The notes below the pieces were generated by a model. The model was not told the origin of the DNA. It made no database searches and was given only the letters and a program-made list of their open reading frames with translations. The translations under genes were made by a program, and so were the position numbers. Of a stretch of DNA of 64,000 nucleotides, positions 44,766 to 53,713 are shown piece by piece. Origin of the DNA: Posidoniimonas corsicana (GTDB taxonomy: Bacteria > Planctomycetota > Planctomycetia > Pirellulales > Lacipirellulaceae); assembly GCF_007859765.1 (NCBI RefSeq), contig NZ_SIHJ01000001.1:2295311-2359310 (forward strand), given 5' to 3'. Numbering within the stretch: the stretch's first letter is position 1; every line of letters starts with the position of its first letter.

Positions 44766-46400
44766 TCAACGCCGTCGCCGCTGCCGGATCCGCCGGAGCG
44801 GGGCCACGGCCAGCAACGCGGCGAGGGTCAGCGCACCGGGCTCTGGGGCGGCCGCCGCGGCGGGCGTCGAAGGTTGGCCGTAGTTGTCCCTCCAGGCGGC
44901 GTACTGCTCGGCGCCGATCGGCCCGGCGTGCGGGTCGTTGGGCAGCGAGCCGGCGGGCGCCCCCAGGTGATCACGCCACACGGTGTAGTCGGCCGCGTCC
45001 ACCTGGCCGTCGTCGTTGTAGTCGCCGGCGACGGGGACCGTGTGGGAGTGCGACGGAATGTTGGCTTCGGTCAGCACGCTCTGTTCGGCGCCGAACGGCT
45101 GCGCCCACAGCCGTGGCGTCAGCCCAGGCCCGGCGCCCACGCCCACGGCCGCCCTGCCACGCAGGTCCGGCAGCTCGAAGGTAACCTCGGCGTCGCCGCC
45201 GTAGTTGTTCCACAGCAGCGAGAACAGCGCCGTGTGCTGACTGATGGGCAGCAGCTGCCCCGACGCCTCGGCGTAGCCGCGCGGGACGAAGTTGCTGGCG
45301 AACATTGTCATGCCCGCTAGGTACGGATCGGTGCTCCCGCCGAGGGCGGCCGCGGGGCCGTCGTCGGTCTCGCCGCCAGTCGCGGCCTGGCTCGGGTAGA
45401 TCCCTTCCAGCGCGATGCCGAAACGCATGGTGAGCGACGGCTGCATGTTCGACTGCGGCGCGCCGCCGCCTGCCGGGTCGGTCTGGCCACCTTGCTCTAG
45501 ATCGTGCGAGTGCGCAGGCAGTTGAGGTGCAGAGAGGGACTCTTGCTCCTCGCCGTAGGTGATTCCCTGCCGGCGATCGCTGAGCCCGGCGCCGCGACCG
45601 GCGCCAATCGGCGTGCGGCCCCGCAGGTCGGGCAGCCGGAAGTTGACGCGTCCGTCACCGCCGTAGGTCGTGCCCAGCAGAGAGAACAACGCATCGTGAT
45701 CGACGATGTCCAGCAGGCGACCGTCCGCAATTGCCCAGCCGCTGGGGACCTTGTCGTGCGCCAGCCAGGTCACTTCGCTGAGGTAGGGCTCGGCGCCGGC
45801 CGGCGAAACGCCCTCGGCGACCTGCCCGTCGGCCGTCAGCGCGTTGTGGGAAGGGTAAAGGCCGGTCAAAGCGATCACAGGCGTGAGCGCCAGCGAGGGC
45901 TGCAGGTTGGAGTGGCTGGACGCCTTGCCCGCGGCGCCGGTGGTCAGCCCGTTCGGCAGGCTGTGCGAGTGGACGGGTACGGCGGCGAGGGTTTGTTGGT
46001 CGGCGCCAACCTGTTCCCCCAGGCTGTAGCTGGTCAGGCCGGGTCCCGCGCCAACGCCAATCGGCGTGCGGCCCCGCAGGTCGGGCAGCGCGAATGCGAC
46101 ATCGCCGTCGCCGCCGAACGTGGCGCCAAGCAGGTCGAACAGGGCCGGGTGCTGTGCGATGGGGAGCAGCTGCCCCTCAGCCAACGTCCAGCCCTGCGGC
46201 GCGAAGTTGGCGGCGAACAGCCCCACCTCGCCCAGCTCGTCGTCGGCGCCCTGCAGGCGGACCATGTACCGCATGCCGAGCGACGGCTGATCGTTCGCAA
46301 ACGGCAGCCCGCCGCCGGCCGGGAGGGAGTCCGCCGCGTGCCCGGCGGGCGTGAGTGAGAGGAATAGTAGTAGACACGCCACAGCTCGGAGCGTGGACAT
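44766..46400 (-). CDS. Exported protein with three phage tail-collar domains and PEP-CTERM tail
   Basis: A 544-residue exported protein with a signal peptide (AVACLLLFLSLTPAGHA). Three tandem tail-collar (microcystin-dependent-protein-like) domains are obvious, each with a GWTLAEGQLLPI-like, LFxLLGxxxGGDGxxxFxLPDLRGRTPIG-type core and an HSHxL end. They occupy roughly residues 30-170, 195-330 and 345-460. The C terminus has [19 protein letters not shown], a WRDNYGQ repeat and a PEP-CTERM signal (APEPGALTLAALLAVAPL, RRIRQ). Collar domains normally cap phage tail fibres or bind receptors; their attachment to a sorting signal suggests a surface adhesin or a captured phage module. No other phage gene is nearby. 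Confidence 0.85.
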   Translation of the reverse strand: MSTLRAVACLLLFLSLTPAGHAADSLPAGGGLPFANDQPSLGMRYMVRLQGADDELGEVGLFAANFAPQGWTLAEGQLLPIAQHPALFDLLGATFGGDGDVAFALPDLRGRTPIGVGAGPGLTSYSLGEQVGADQQTLAAVPVHSHSLPNGLTTGAAGKASSHSNLQPSLALTPVIALTGLYPSHNALTADGQVAEGVSPAGAEPYLSEVTWLAHDKVPSGWAIADGRLLDIVDHDALFSLLGTTYGGDGRVNFRLPDLRGRTPIGAGRGAGLSDRRQGITYGEEQESLSAPQLPAHSHDLEQGGQTDPAGGGAPQSNMQPSLTMRFGIALEGIYPSQAATGGETDDGPAAALGGSTDPYLAGMTMFASNFVPRGYAEASGQLLPISQHTALFSLLWNNYGGDAEVTFELPDLRGRAAVGVGAGPGLTPRLWAQPFGAEQSVLTEANIPSHSHTVPVAGDYNDDGQVDAADYTVWRDHLGAPAGSLPNDPHAGPIGAEQYAAWRDNYGQPSTPAAAAAPEPGALTLAALLAVAPLRRIRQRRRR

Positions 46401-46686
46401 CGCGGGCCCGCCTTCGGGTCGGAGTCGTCGGATCATGGTGACGATCGGCAGTATAAGCCGAACCGCTCCGCGAAGCGCCGTCAGGTTCTTGCCTCGTGGG
46501 CAGGGGCGCGTGACGACGGTCGCGGTGGGGTGCTGCGGTTTGTGCGGGTTGTCGCCGGCAGCGGCGCGCTGTCGGCCGGTTTTTCTGCCGCTGACGCCCG
46601 CGTCGACCCGATCGGTGAGCTAGTCTTTGAGGACCCCGAGCCGGACGCTCGATCTGGGAAACCCACGATCACGGAGGAATCCAACG

Positions 46687-48405
46687 GTGCCGCGCGCCAC
46701 GCTCCAACGCTGGACCCGCGTTGCGACGCTGCTGCTGGCGGCTGTTGGCGCGCGTCCCGCGCTGTGCAGCGAGGTCGTGTGGCGCCCGCCGGGCGTTGTC
46801 CCTTCGGCGTCGGCGTGGTCGGACACGGCGGGTCTTTCCGCGGCCGAAGCGACGTACGCGGCCGCCGTGCGGGCCCACGCCGATGGCGACCCCACCTGTG
46901 TCGACAATTATTTCCGGTCGGCTGCTCACAGTTGGCGTGATCTAGAAGCCTGCCTCGCCGCGGGCCGCCCCGCCCCGCCGCGCGTGACCGAGCTGTACGA
47001 CTCGGCGCTCGCGCAAATGTTGATCACCGCGCAGCAGTTCGGCCGCTGGGACCCCTGCCGCGGGCTGTCCGCCGACGGCGTGGTTGTGCCGGCGCGTTAC
47101 AGCGGATTCTTGTGGACTCCCGACGCGTTCGCCGTGCTGAACCCGGTTGGCTCGTACGAGGACCCGGTGCTGCTGCGCCAGCACCGCGGCACGGGGCTCG
47201 GACTGGCGCTGGTGGCCAGGCGCAACACAGCGAACCCTGCGCCGTTCACGCATGCGAGACAGGTGTTCTCGGCGACCGTCGTGCTACGCACTTCGGCCGA
47301 CCGGTCGGGCTACGAGCTCCGCTTCTACGACCCGCTGCGCGTGTCGTCGACGATGGTCGCCGGCCGCCGCGTCGCGATCGAGCGCGACCTCAGCGCGCCA
47401 TTCGCGTTCATCGGCCTGACCGACGACCGGCAGTGGATCGACGGCTTTATCCGGCCCAACGACGGCGGCCCGCGCGAAGGCCTGTACATGATCGAGCCGT
47501 TCCAGCCGGGCAAGATTCCGGTGGTGCTTGTGCACGGGCTGCTGAGCGACCCCCGGACGTGGGTCGCGATGACCAATGAGCTGCGGGCGCGGCCGGACCT
47601 CAACGACCGCTTCCAGTGGCTGGCGTTCGACTACGCCACCGGGGGCCCGTTCTTGGAAAGCGCGGCGCGGCTGCGGCGTCAGCTCGCCGAGTTCCGCCGC
47701 GTCTATGACCCCGCGCGACGCGACGCGGCGTTGTCGCGGACCGTGCTGGTCGGCCACAGCATGGGGGGGCTCGTTTCGAAGCTGCAGGTCACCGAGAGCG
47801 GCCAGACGCTGTGGGACGCGGCGGCCACGGCGCCGCTGGCGAGCGTCCGCACCACGCCGGAGGTGCGGCGGTTGCTCCAGGCGGAGTTCTACTTCCGCCC
47901 GTCGCCCGACGTGTCGCGGGTGGTTTACATCGCCACGCCGCACCTCGGCTCGTACTGGGCGAAGCGGCCCGTGGGGCGGCTGGTGTCGTCGATGGTGCGG
48001 CCGTCGGCCCGACGCAACGCGGAGTTTGACCAGCTCGTCCGCGACAACCCGGGCCTGCTGCGCAACGGCGACGTGGATCGATTGCCCACCAGCATCGACC
48101 TGCTGGAGCCGAGCAGCCCGCTGCTGCAGGCCACCGCCGCGCTGCCGTACAACCCCGCGGTGGCGCTGCACTCGATCATCGGCGAGGACCGGTACGACTG
48201 GTCCGGCGAGCCGACCGACGGCATCGTCCCCGCCTGGAGCGCCCGGCTCCGCGGCGTCGCGACCGAGCGGGTGGTGGACGCGTCGCACCTGCAGATGAAC
48301 AAGGTCGAGCCCACGGTGAAGGAGGTCGAGAACATCCTGCGGCTGCACCTCGCGGAGCACGCCCGCCGCCTGGCCGCCCAGCGGACACCGGCCGACTGGG
48401 ACTAA
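46687..48405 (+). CDS. Exported alpha/beta-hydrolase (lipase-like)
   Basis: A 572-residue serine hydrolase. A short signal sequence (VATLLLAAVGARPALC) is followed by a 280-residue N-terminal domain unique to this planctomycete/cyanobacterial-type group (DLEACLAAGRPAPPRVTELYDSALAQM, then YSGFLWTPDAFAVLNPVGSYED). The alpha/beta-hydrolase core begins at KIPVVLVHGLLSDPRTW, with the nucleophile elbow GHSMGGL (Ser358). PTDGIVPAWSARL supplies the acid and DASHLQMN the catalytic His. The substrate may be an ester lipid or polymer; it is not determined. A GTG start at 46687 has GGAGG nine bases upstream, which is better than the upstream ATG at 46627. Confidence 0.87.
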   Translation: MPRATLQRWTRVATLLLAAVGARPALCSEVVWRPPGVVPSASAWSDTAGLSAAEATYAAAVRAHADGDPTCVDNYFRSAAHSWRDLEACLAAGRPAPPRVTELYDSALAQMLITAQQFGRWDPCRGLSADGVVVPARYSGFLWTPDAFAVLNPVGSYEDPVLLRQHRGTGLGLALVARRNTANPAPFTHARQVFSATVVLRTSADRSGYELRFYDPLRVSSTMVAGRRVAIERDLSAPFAFIGLTDDRQWIDGFIRPNDGGPREGLYMIEPFQPGKIPVVLVHGLLSDPRTWVAMTNELRARPDLNDRFQWLAFDYATGGPFLESAARLRRQLAEFRRVYDPARRDAALSRTVLVGHSMGGLVSKLQVTESGQTLWDAAATAPLASVRTTPEVRRLLQAEFYFRPSPDVSRVVYIATPHLGSYWAKRPVGRLVSSMVRPSARRNAEFDQLVRDNPGLLRNGDVDRLPTSIDLLEPSSPLLQATAALPYNPAVALHSIIGEDRYDWSGEPTDGIVPAWSARLRGVATERVVDASHLQMNKVEPTVKEVENILRLHLAEHARRLAAQRTPADWD

Positions 48406-48486
48406 CCGTGGGGGCGTGTCCCTAACGCGGCTGACGGGCTACGCTATTGGCGTCCCCCCTCGATCTCCCCACCGCGACCACCCCTC

Positions 48487-48930
48487 ATGGCGTCCAGACC
48501 CGATTGGTGCTTCAACCAGGCCGGCGGCCTGCCATACTTTGACGAGGCGGGCCAGCCCCGCGTGGTGCTCGTGACCTCGCGGTCCGCGAAGAAGTGGATT
48601 TTCCCCAAGGGGATCATCGACCCGGGCGAGACCGACCGCACCACAGCGCAGAAGGAGGCCCTCGAGGAGGCCGGCGTGATCGGCAGCGTCGTGGGCGACG
48701 CGCTCGGCAGCTACGAGCAGGCGAAGTGGGGCGGCGTGGCCCAGATCACGATCTTCCCGCTGCTCTGCACCAGCGTGCTGGACGACTGGGAGGACTTCGG
48801 CGCCCGGCAACGCCAGGTGCTCTCGTTGGAAGACGCGATCAAGATCGTCCACGAACCGCTGCGTCCCGTGCTGCAGGAGCTAGAACGCGCCTTGGCGGAC
48901 GGCGCCGTGCCGATTCAACCTCTCCGGTAG
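48487..48930 (+). CDS. Nudix hydrolase
   Basis: A 147-residue hydrolase of nucleoside-diphosphate-linked compounds. The Nudix box is GIIDPGETDRTTAQKEALEEAGV, with Lys in place of the usual Arg. It binds magnesium through the two Glu after the KEA. FPKG just before it and SYEQAKWGGVAQITIFPLL after it match the fold. It has no signal peptide. The likely substrates are diadenosine polyphosphates or ADP-sugars, but this is not settled. The ATG is downstream of a weak GA-rich region. The last 16 bases overlap the end of the convergent PEP-CTERM gene at 48915. Confidence 0.9.
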   Translation: MASRPDWCFNQAGGLPYFDEAGQPRVVLVTSRSAKKWIFPKGIIDPGETDRTTAQKEALEEAGVIGSVVGDALGSYEQAKWGGVAQITIFPLLCTSVLDDWEDFGARQRQVLSLEDAIKIVHEPLRPVLQELERALADGAVPIQPLR

Positions 48931-49751
48931 CGGTGGCCGCCGGCGCCCATCACCGCCAGCAGTGCCCCGGCCAGCGCTGCGGGCTCGGGCGCCGCGGTGG
49001 CGCTAAGCGAAGCAGCGGACGCGCCGTAACCCGCCCGCCATGTGTTGTAGTCCTGCGCCACGTAGCCCAGCCCCAGCCCGTCTCGCCAGACGGTGTAGTC
49101 CGCCGCGTCGACGGCGCCGTCGCCGTTGAAGTCGCCGCTCGGGCCCGGGCCGGCCAGCCGCCTGAGCTGGGTGATGGTCGCGGAGACCTCGTACAGCGTC
49201 GCGAACTCGGAGTTGTCGTTGAACCCCTCGGCCGTCAGCGTGACGACCGCCTGCTCGTAGTCCGCCAGGTTGAGCACGGAGGGGAGTTGGTCGTTCGCCA
49301 AAACGGTTGCGTCGGAGTCGGTCAGCGCCACGTTCAGCTCGACGTACTCGGCGTTGGGGTGCTCGACGGTCGACGGCGTGGTGTCGCCCGTGCCGAAGAA
49401 CGATAGCCGGTCTCCCAGCGGCCCGTTGTTAGCCGTGGACGCGCGGAACGAATCGATTGTCTGGAAGTTGCCCGCGGCGGCGTTGGATCCTTCGATAAAG
49501 TTGTCGCCCGGCGGCGACAGCAGCCACGCGCCGAAGTCGGGCGAAGGGTTGTCGTCGTTGGCGATGATGGCGAGGTCGTACTGCAGCAGGCCGGTCAGCG
49601 GGTCGCCAATCATCACGGCGCCCGCCAGCACGCCCAGCGGGTCGTCGATGGCGTCGACGCTGGCGGTAATCTGGAACCGGACCAGCTCAGCCCGGCAGAC
49701 TGGCGAAGCAAGGCACAACAGGACGGCAAACGCGGCAGCGGCGGATCTCAT
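48915..49751 (-). CDS. Exported PEP-CTERM protein, paralogue 2
   Basis: A 278-residue exported protein with a signal peptide (SAAAAFAVLLCLASPVCRA), paralogous to the 36619-37476 protein. Shared segments occur in the same order: FQITASVDAIDDPLGVLAG, LLQYDLAIIANDDNPSP, GTGDTTPSTVEHP, and NLADYEQAVVTL. The C terminus has [27 protein letters not shown] and APEPAALAGALLAVMGAGG, then RYRRG, a PEP-CTERM signal. It is likely surface-displayed. The ATG at 49751 was chosen over a GTG at 49760 because neither has a good ribosome site and the signal begins just after it. It convergently overlaps the Nudix gene by 16 bases. Confidence 0.84.
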   Translation of the reverse strand: MRSAAAAFAVLLCLASPVCRAELVRFQITASVDAIDDPLGVLAGAVMIGDPLTGLLQYDLAIIANDDNPSPDFGAWLLSPPGDNFIEGSNAAAGNFQTIDSFRASTANNGPLGDRLSFFGTGDTTPSTVEHPNAEYVELNVALTDSDATVLANDQLPSVLNLADYEQAVVTLTAEGFNDNSEFATLYEVSATITQLRRLAGPGPSGDFNGDGAVDAADYTVWRDGLGLGYVAQDYNTWRAGYGASAASLSATAAPEPAALAGALLAVMGAGGHRYRRG

Positions 49752-49953
49752 GGCGGTCACTCAGAGGAGGGCGGCTCTCGCCCCGGCTGCCGCCGGGACG
49801 CGCTGCTGCGCAGGATAGTTCGCGCCCCCGCCCGACGCAACTTTCTGGCGGGATACCGGGCGCATCGGCCGCTGGCGGGCCGTCGACGGCGGCCAACTCT
49901 GCTAGACTGGCCGCTTCCCGCCCGAAACGAGCCCTCCGCCACGCCCCGCACGC

Positions 49954-50568
49954 ATGCCCTCGACCGAAGAACTCATTACAACGTTTGTCCTGCTCTGGGC
50001 GGTGATCGACCCCATTGGATCGGTGCCCGTCTTCTTGGCCGCCACCAAGGGACGCAAACCCGCCGAGCGCCGGCACATCGCCAAGGTCGCGGCTCTCGCG
50101 GCGGCCGGCATCCTGCTGTTCTTCATCGTCGCGGGCGAGCCGCTGCTGCTGGGCATGAGTGTGCCGCTGCCCGCGTTCCGGATCGCGGGCGGCATCGTGC
50201 TGTTCTTGTTCGCGCTGACGATGATCTTCGGCGAGAGCAAGCCGGAGGGGGAAGAGAAGCTGCTGCGGAGCGTGCAGGAGGTGGCCGTGTACCCACTCGC
50301 CACGCCGTCGATCGCGTCGCCGGGCGCGATGATGGCGGTGGTGCTGCTGACGGAGAACAGCGTGCACACCGTGCTCGACCAGGCGGCGACCGCCTGCGTG
50401 GTGCTGGTGGTCCTGGCGATCACCTACGGCTGCATGCTGCTGGCCGGCCCGATTGTCCGCGTAATCGGCGAGGGCGGGGCGAGCGTCGTGAGCCGCGTGA
50501 TGGGGCTGATCCTGGCGTCGGTGGCCGCGACCAACGTGCTGGAGGGGACCAAAGAGTACTTTGCCTAG
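49954..50568 (+). CDS. MarC-family membrane protein
   Basis: A 204-residue integral membrane protein of the MarC/UPF0056 family. Six hydrophobic helices are readable: LITTFVLLWAVIDPIGSVPVFLA, VAALAAAGILLFFIVAGEPLLL, FRIAGGIVLFLFALTMIFG, TPSIASPGAMMAVVLL, ATACVVLVVLAITYGCMLLAGPIV, and MGLILASVAATNVLEG. DPIGSVPVF and IASPGAM are the family's hairpin motifs. It is not a proven drug exporter. No good ribosome site precedes the ATG. It is 69 bases upstream of the next gene, on the same strand, but a promoter-like site lies at its end. Confidence 0.93.
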   Translation: MPSTEELITTFVLLWAVIDPIGSVPVFLAATKGRKPAERRHIAKVAALAAAGILLFFIVAGEPLLLGMSVPLPAFRIAGGIVLFLFALTMIFGESKPEGEEKLLRSVQEVAVYPLATPSIASPGAMMAVVLLTENSVHTVLDQAATACVVLVVLAITYGCMLLAGPIVRVIGEGGASVVSRVMGLILASVAATNVLEGTKEYFA

Positions 50569-50590
50569 CGGGCCCCGGACCTGCTACAAT
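50561..50590 (+). promoter_or_regulatory. Promoter candidate for the 102-residue gene
   Basis: TTGCCT at the marC stop codon and TACAAT at 50585-50590 are separated by 18 bases, about 48 bases upstream of the ATG at 50638. Confidence 0.5.
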
Positions 50591-50637
50591 AACAAGGCCG
50601 GGACGCGGCGTTCTTCTCACTCCAACGAGGGCCGAAT

Positions 50638-50946
50638 ATGAGCACCTTCGTTCACGTCACGCGCTACAGCGAGGCGGCGCCCCAACGCGGCGAGGTCCGC
50701 AACATCGGCCGCCGCGACATCGAGTCCGCCGTGGCTTCGCTGCCGGGGTACAAGCTGATCGAGCAGGACGGCGACCTCATCATCACGCTGCCCGGCACGC
50801 AGGCCGCGCTGATCAAGGAAGGCCCCAGCCTGTCCTGCCGGATCGACCCCCAGACCAGCGTCGACGAACTTCTCAGCCGGCTCCGCGTGCTGGCGGCCAA
50901 GATCCCCGGCGCCGTTGTCGAGGACGAGCAGAACGAAACCTACTGA
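50638..50946 (+). CDS. Small conserved-looking hypothetical protein
   Basis: A 102-residue cytoplasmic protein. The sequence has beta and helix segments (TFVHVTRYSEAAP, RRDIESAVASLPGYKLI, GDLIITLPGTQAALI, then TSVDELLSRLRVLAAKI) and ends in an acidic tail (VVEDEQNETY). I do not recognise the family. Good codon character and a promoter-like site argue for a real gene; AGGGCCGAAT precedes the ATG. It lies between the marC and cyclase genes with small gaps and may be co-transcribed with the latter. Confidence 0.75.
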   Translation: MSTFVHVTRYSEAAPQRGEVRNIGRRDIESAVASLPGYKLIEQDGDLIITLPGTQAALIKEGPSLSCRIDPQTSVDELLSRLRVLAAKIPGAVVEDEQNETY

Positions 50947-50970
50947 CGCGGCGCCCCGGCGCCATCCGCC

Positions 50971-51777
50971 GTGACACTCCTCTCCTCGTTCCGACGCGTC
51001 ACTCTCCGTCTGGCGCTGACTCTCCCTTTGGTTCTCGCATCGGCCGAGCCAGCCTTTGCCGCCGACACGATCCGCGACCTGACGCACGCGTTCGACGCGC
51101 AGACCATCTACTGGCCGACCGAGCCCGGCTTCGTGCTGCAGCAGGAAAAGAACGGCGTCACCGAGCGGGGCTACTTCTACGCGTCCAACCGGTTCGCCGC
51201 GCCGGAGCACGGCGGCACCCACATCGACGCGCCGCACCACTTCTCCAAGCCCGGCCAGACCGTCGAGCAGATCCCGCTCACGCGGCTCGTCGGCGACGGC
51301 GTGTGCGTCGACGTCTCGCGGCGGTGCGCCGCCGACCCCGACTACCTGGTCACGGTCGAGGACCTGCGCGACTGGGAGGCGGAGCACGGTGGGTCGCTGG
51401 AGGACAAGATCGTGCTGCTGCGGACCGGCTATGCCGCGCACTTGGGTGACCGCACCGCTTACCTCGGCACCAGCAAGACCGGCGAGGCCGCCGTTCAAGA
51501 GCTGCACTTCCCGGGCCTCGACCCCACGGCCGCCGAGTGGCTGGCGACCAAACGCCGCGTCAAGTCGGTCGGCATCGACACAGCCAGCATTGATAACGGC
51601 CCCTCGCAGATGTTCCAGAGCCACGTCAACCTGTTCCGCCACAACGTGCCGGCGTTGGAGAACGTCGCGCTGCCGGCCGACCTGCCGCCCCGCGGCTTCC
51701 GCGTGGTCGCGCTGCCGATGAAGATCGCCGGCGGCAGCGGCGCCCCGTGCCGGGTGATCGCCATCGTTGCGGAATGA
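50971..51777 (+). CDS. Exported cyclase-family (kynurenine-formamidase-like) metal hydrolase
   Basis: A 268-residue protein of the cyclase/arylformamidase superfamily. A signal peptide (LALTLPLVLASAEPAFA) is followed by TIRDLTHAFDAQTIYWPTEPG. The metal site HGGTHIDAPHHF is the signature. SVGIDTASIDNGPS and NLFRHNVPALENVA follow as expected. It would hydrolyse an amide or cyclic ester outside the cytoplasm; the substrate is unknown. A GTG start is used because it is the first codon in frame and is followed directly by the signal peptide. It lies 25 bases after the 102-residue gene, so the two form a probable operon. Confidence 0.88.
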   Translation: MTLLSSFRRVTLRLALTLPLVLASAEPAFAADTIRDLTHAFDAQTIYWPTEPGFVLQQEKNGVTERGYFYASNRFAAPEHGGTHIDAPHHFSKPGQTVEQIPLTRLVGDGVCVDVSRRCAADPDYLVTVEDLRDWEAEHGGSLEDKIVLLRTGYAAHLGDRTAYLGTSKTGEAAVQELHFPGLDPTAAEWLATKRRVKSVGIDTASIDNGPSQMFQSHVNLFRHNVPALENVALPADLPPRGFRVVALPMKIAGGSGAPCRVIAIVAE

Positions 51778-51865
51778 CCGCAACCTCGCGGCCTGAGAAT
51801 GGCGCCAGGTTTGCTTCTCTAGGCCGGCGGGAGGCGATGGCCCACTCACCCCGGCAGGCTTGTAC

Positions 51866-52897
51866 ATGCGTGTTTCCAATGCCCTAGCGCTCGCCGCGAC
51901 CGGCGTAGCGGCCTTCTACGCGGCGCGGGCCGCCCTGCGGCGAACCCGCCACTTCGACTGGCAGGGAAAGACCGCCCTGGTCACCGGCGGGTCACGCGGG
52001 CTGGGCCTCGTCCTGGCCCGCAAGCTCGCCGACCAGGGCGTGAACGTGGTGATCGTGGCCCGCACGCAGGCGGACCTCGACGCCGCCGAGGCCGAGCTGC
52101 GGCAGCGCGGCGAGGTGATGTCGATTGTGTGCGACGTGCAGGACCCCGAAGAGGTCGAGCTGGCCGTCGCGCAGGCGCAGCAGCGGTTCGGTTCGATCGA
52201 CCTGCTGTTCAACGTAGCCGGCGTGATCCACGTCGGGCCGCTCGACGCGATGACGCTCGACGACTTCCACGACGCCATGGCCACCAACTGCTGGGGAACC
52301 CTGCACGCCGCGCTGGCCGTGCTGCCGGGCATGCGCTCGCGCGGGTGGGGACGCATCGTCAACATCGCCTCGGTGGGCGGGCTGCGGGCGGTGCCGCACA
52401 TGCTGCCATACGCCGCCAGCAAGTTCGCGCAGGTCGGCCTGTCGAAGGGCCTGCGGGCCGAGCTCGCCGCCGACGGCATTCTTGTCTCCACGGTCTGCCC
52501 CAGCCTGATGCGCACCGGCAGCCCCCGCAACGCGATCTTCAAGGGCCAGCACCGCAAGGAGTACGCCTGGTTCAGCATCGGCGACTCGCTGCCGGTGCTG
52601 TCGATGAACGCCGAGACCGCCGCCGATCAGATCCTCGCCGCCTGTCAGGGCGGCGTCGGCGAGGTGGTGCTCCGCGAGAACGCCAACGTCGGCGTGCTGC
52701 TGCAGTCGCTGTTCCCCACGCTCACGCAGGAGGCGCTATCCGCCGCCGCGCGGCTGCTGCCCGAGATGGGCGGCATCGGCCGCCACTCCGCCCGCGGCTA
52801 CGACAGCCAGAGCGAGTGGTCGCCTTCGTGGCTGACGCAGCTCAACGAGCAGGCGGCCGTGCGGAACAACCAGATGCGTCAGCACGCGATCCGGTAA
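51866..52897 (+). CDS. Membrane-anchored short-chain dehydrogenase/reductase
   Basis: A 343-residue SDR oxidoreductase with an N-terminal hydrophobic anchor (ALALAATGVAAFYAARAAL). The nucleotide-binding motif is TGGSRGLG, with NVAGV further on. The catalytic Ser is in NIASVGG and the Tyr/Lys in YAASK. The C-terminal 100 residues (from about 245) are an extension with no motif I can name. It would reduce or oxidise a carbonyl with NAD(P). The ATG at 51866 was preferred to a TTG six bases upstream. It is 88 bases after the cyclase gene on the same strand; a joint role is possible but not shown. Confidence 0.9.
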   Translation: MRVSNALALAATGVAAFYAARAALRRTRHFDWQGKTALVTGGSRGLGLVLARKLADQGVNVVIVARTQADLDAAEAELRQRGEVMSIVCDVQDPEEVELAVAQAQQRFGSIDLLFNVAGVIHVGPLDAMTLDDFHDAMATNCWGTLHAALAVLPGMRSRGWGRIVNIASVGGLRAVPHMLPYAASKFAQVGLSKGLRAELAADGILVSTVCPSLMRTGSPRNAIFKGQHRKEYAWFSIGDSLPVLSMNAETAADQILAACQGGVGEVVLRENANVGVLLQSLFPTLTQEALSAAARLLPEMGGIGRHSARGYDSQSEWSPSWLTQLNEQAAVRNNQMRQHAIR

Positions 52898-52922
52898 GGG
52901 CCGACTCAAGAATGAGTTCCTC

Positions 52923-52964
52923 ACCTAGTCCCCCTCCCCGGTAGGGGGAGAGGCAAGGTGATGT
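52923..52964. repeat. GC-rich intergenic hairpin
   Basis: CCCCCT and AGGGGG with a 7-base loop, in a pyrimidine-rich then purine-rich context. A related tract (CTCCCTCCCCCTGCCGGGAAGGGGG) is at 57894-57919. It is probably a dispersed intergenic element, not a terminator. Confidence 0.45.
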
Positions 52965-53182
52965 CGCAACCAAGTTCGATTGACAGTTTCCTGCTGAACC
53001 GCGGAAGGTCTTACATCTGGACGATTTCTCTACGAATGGTCTCGACTAACTCCATGACGAAGTTGAGGGCCGCCACTCGAGACGTGTGGGAGCAGGCCAA
53101 CACCGAAATAGATACAACGGCCGCTACGACCGCCAAGGTGTAGGCTCTCGTTGACATCGTTTGCCCTGGTGTTCGTCGGCGA

Positions 53183-53629
53183 CTACTGATGCTTCAGCAG
53201 GCGGAACTCACCGGCGCCGCCGCGGGTGTCGTGCCAGACGCCGGTCTGGGCGGACGCGTCGGCGGTAGTCGCGCTCAGGAACACCAGGTAGCAGCAGGCG
53301 TAGCCTTCCTCGACCTGCTTGAACGTCAGCAGGCTGCCCTCGACGGAGTGAGAGACCTCGCCCCGGATCACGGCGTCACGTTCGCGGCCCGCCACGGGGC
53401 CGATGAAGTCGCCGCTCAACTCGCCCGCCACACACTTCAGCCGCACGGTGCACGACTTCGGCTCGGCGGCCAGCGAGCCGTCGACCACGTCGTCCCAGTC
53501 GAGCCGCCACTGGCCGGAGTAGTTGGGCGCCACCGCCACCGCCCGCCCCGCTTCAGGGGTAGGCACACTATCGACAAAGTCGCTGTACGGAATGGCGAAC
53601 GCAAGCAAGGCGAGAACGGCAGGCGTCAT
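53183..53629 (-). CDS. Small exported beta-rich protein, intact duplicate
   Basis: A 148-residue protein with a signal-like N terminus (TPAVLALLAFAIPY). The mature part reads like a lipocalin-like beta-barrel: NYSGQWRLDWDD, CTVRLKCVAGELSGDF, RERDAVIRGEVSHS, SLLTFKQVEEGYACCYLVFLS, and GVWHDTRGGAGEFRLLK. I cannot name the family. The coding region is about 97% identical to 55100-55497, and this copy keeps the natural C terminus, so it is the likely parent. The ATG at 53629 is preceded by GGAGCC, a weak ribosome site. Confidence 0.75.
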   Translation of the reverse strand: MTPAVLALLAFAIPYSDFVDSVPTPEAGRAVAVAPNYSGQWRLDWDDVVDGSLAAEPKSCTVRLKCVAGELSGDFIGPVAGRERDAVIRGEVSHSVEGSLLTFKQVEEGYACCYLVFLSATTADASAQTGVWHDTRGGAGEFRLLKHQ

Positions 53630-53648
53630 GGCTGGCTCCGGGGGCTGG
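53251..53648. repeat. 398-bp segmental duplication, copy 1
   Basis: Matches 55100-55497 base for base with no gaps and about ten substitutions. It covers most of the small exported gene and its leader. Confidence 0.92.
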
Positions 53649-53713
53649 GGAATTGGGACCTCCAGTTCGACGTGCCGGTGGCTGGGTTAGTTCCCAGCCA
53701 TGCGGCAGCCACT

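Noticed and set aside
52958-53143. 61-residue plus-strand frame after the SDR gene
   Set aside because: Looks partly protein-like (NSMTKLRAATRDVWEQ) but has no ribosome site, no motif and is too short to support.
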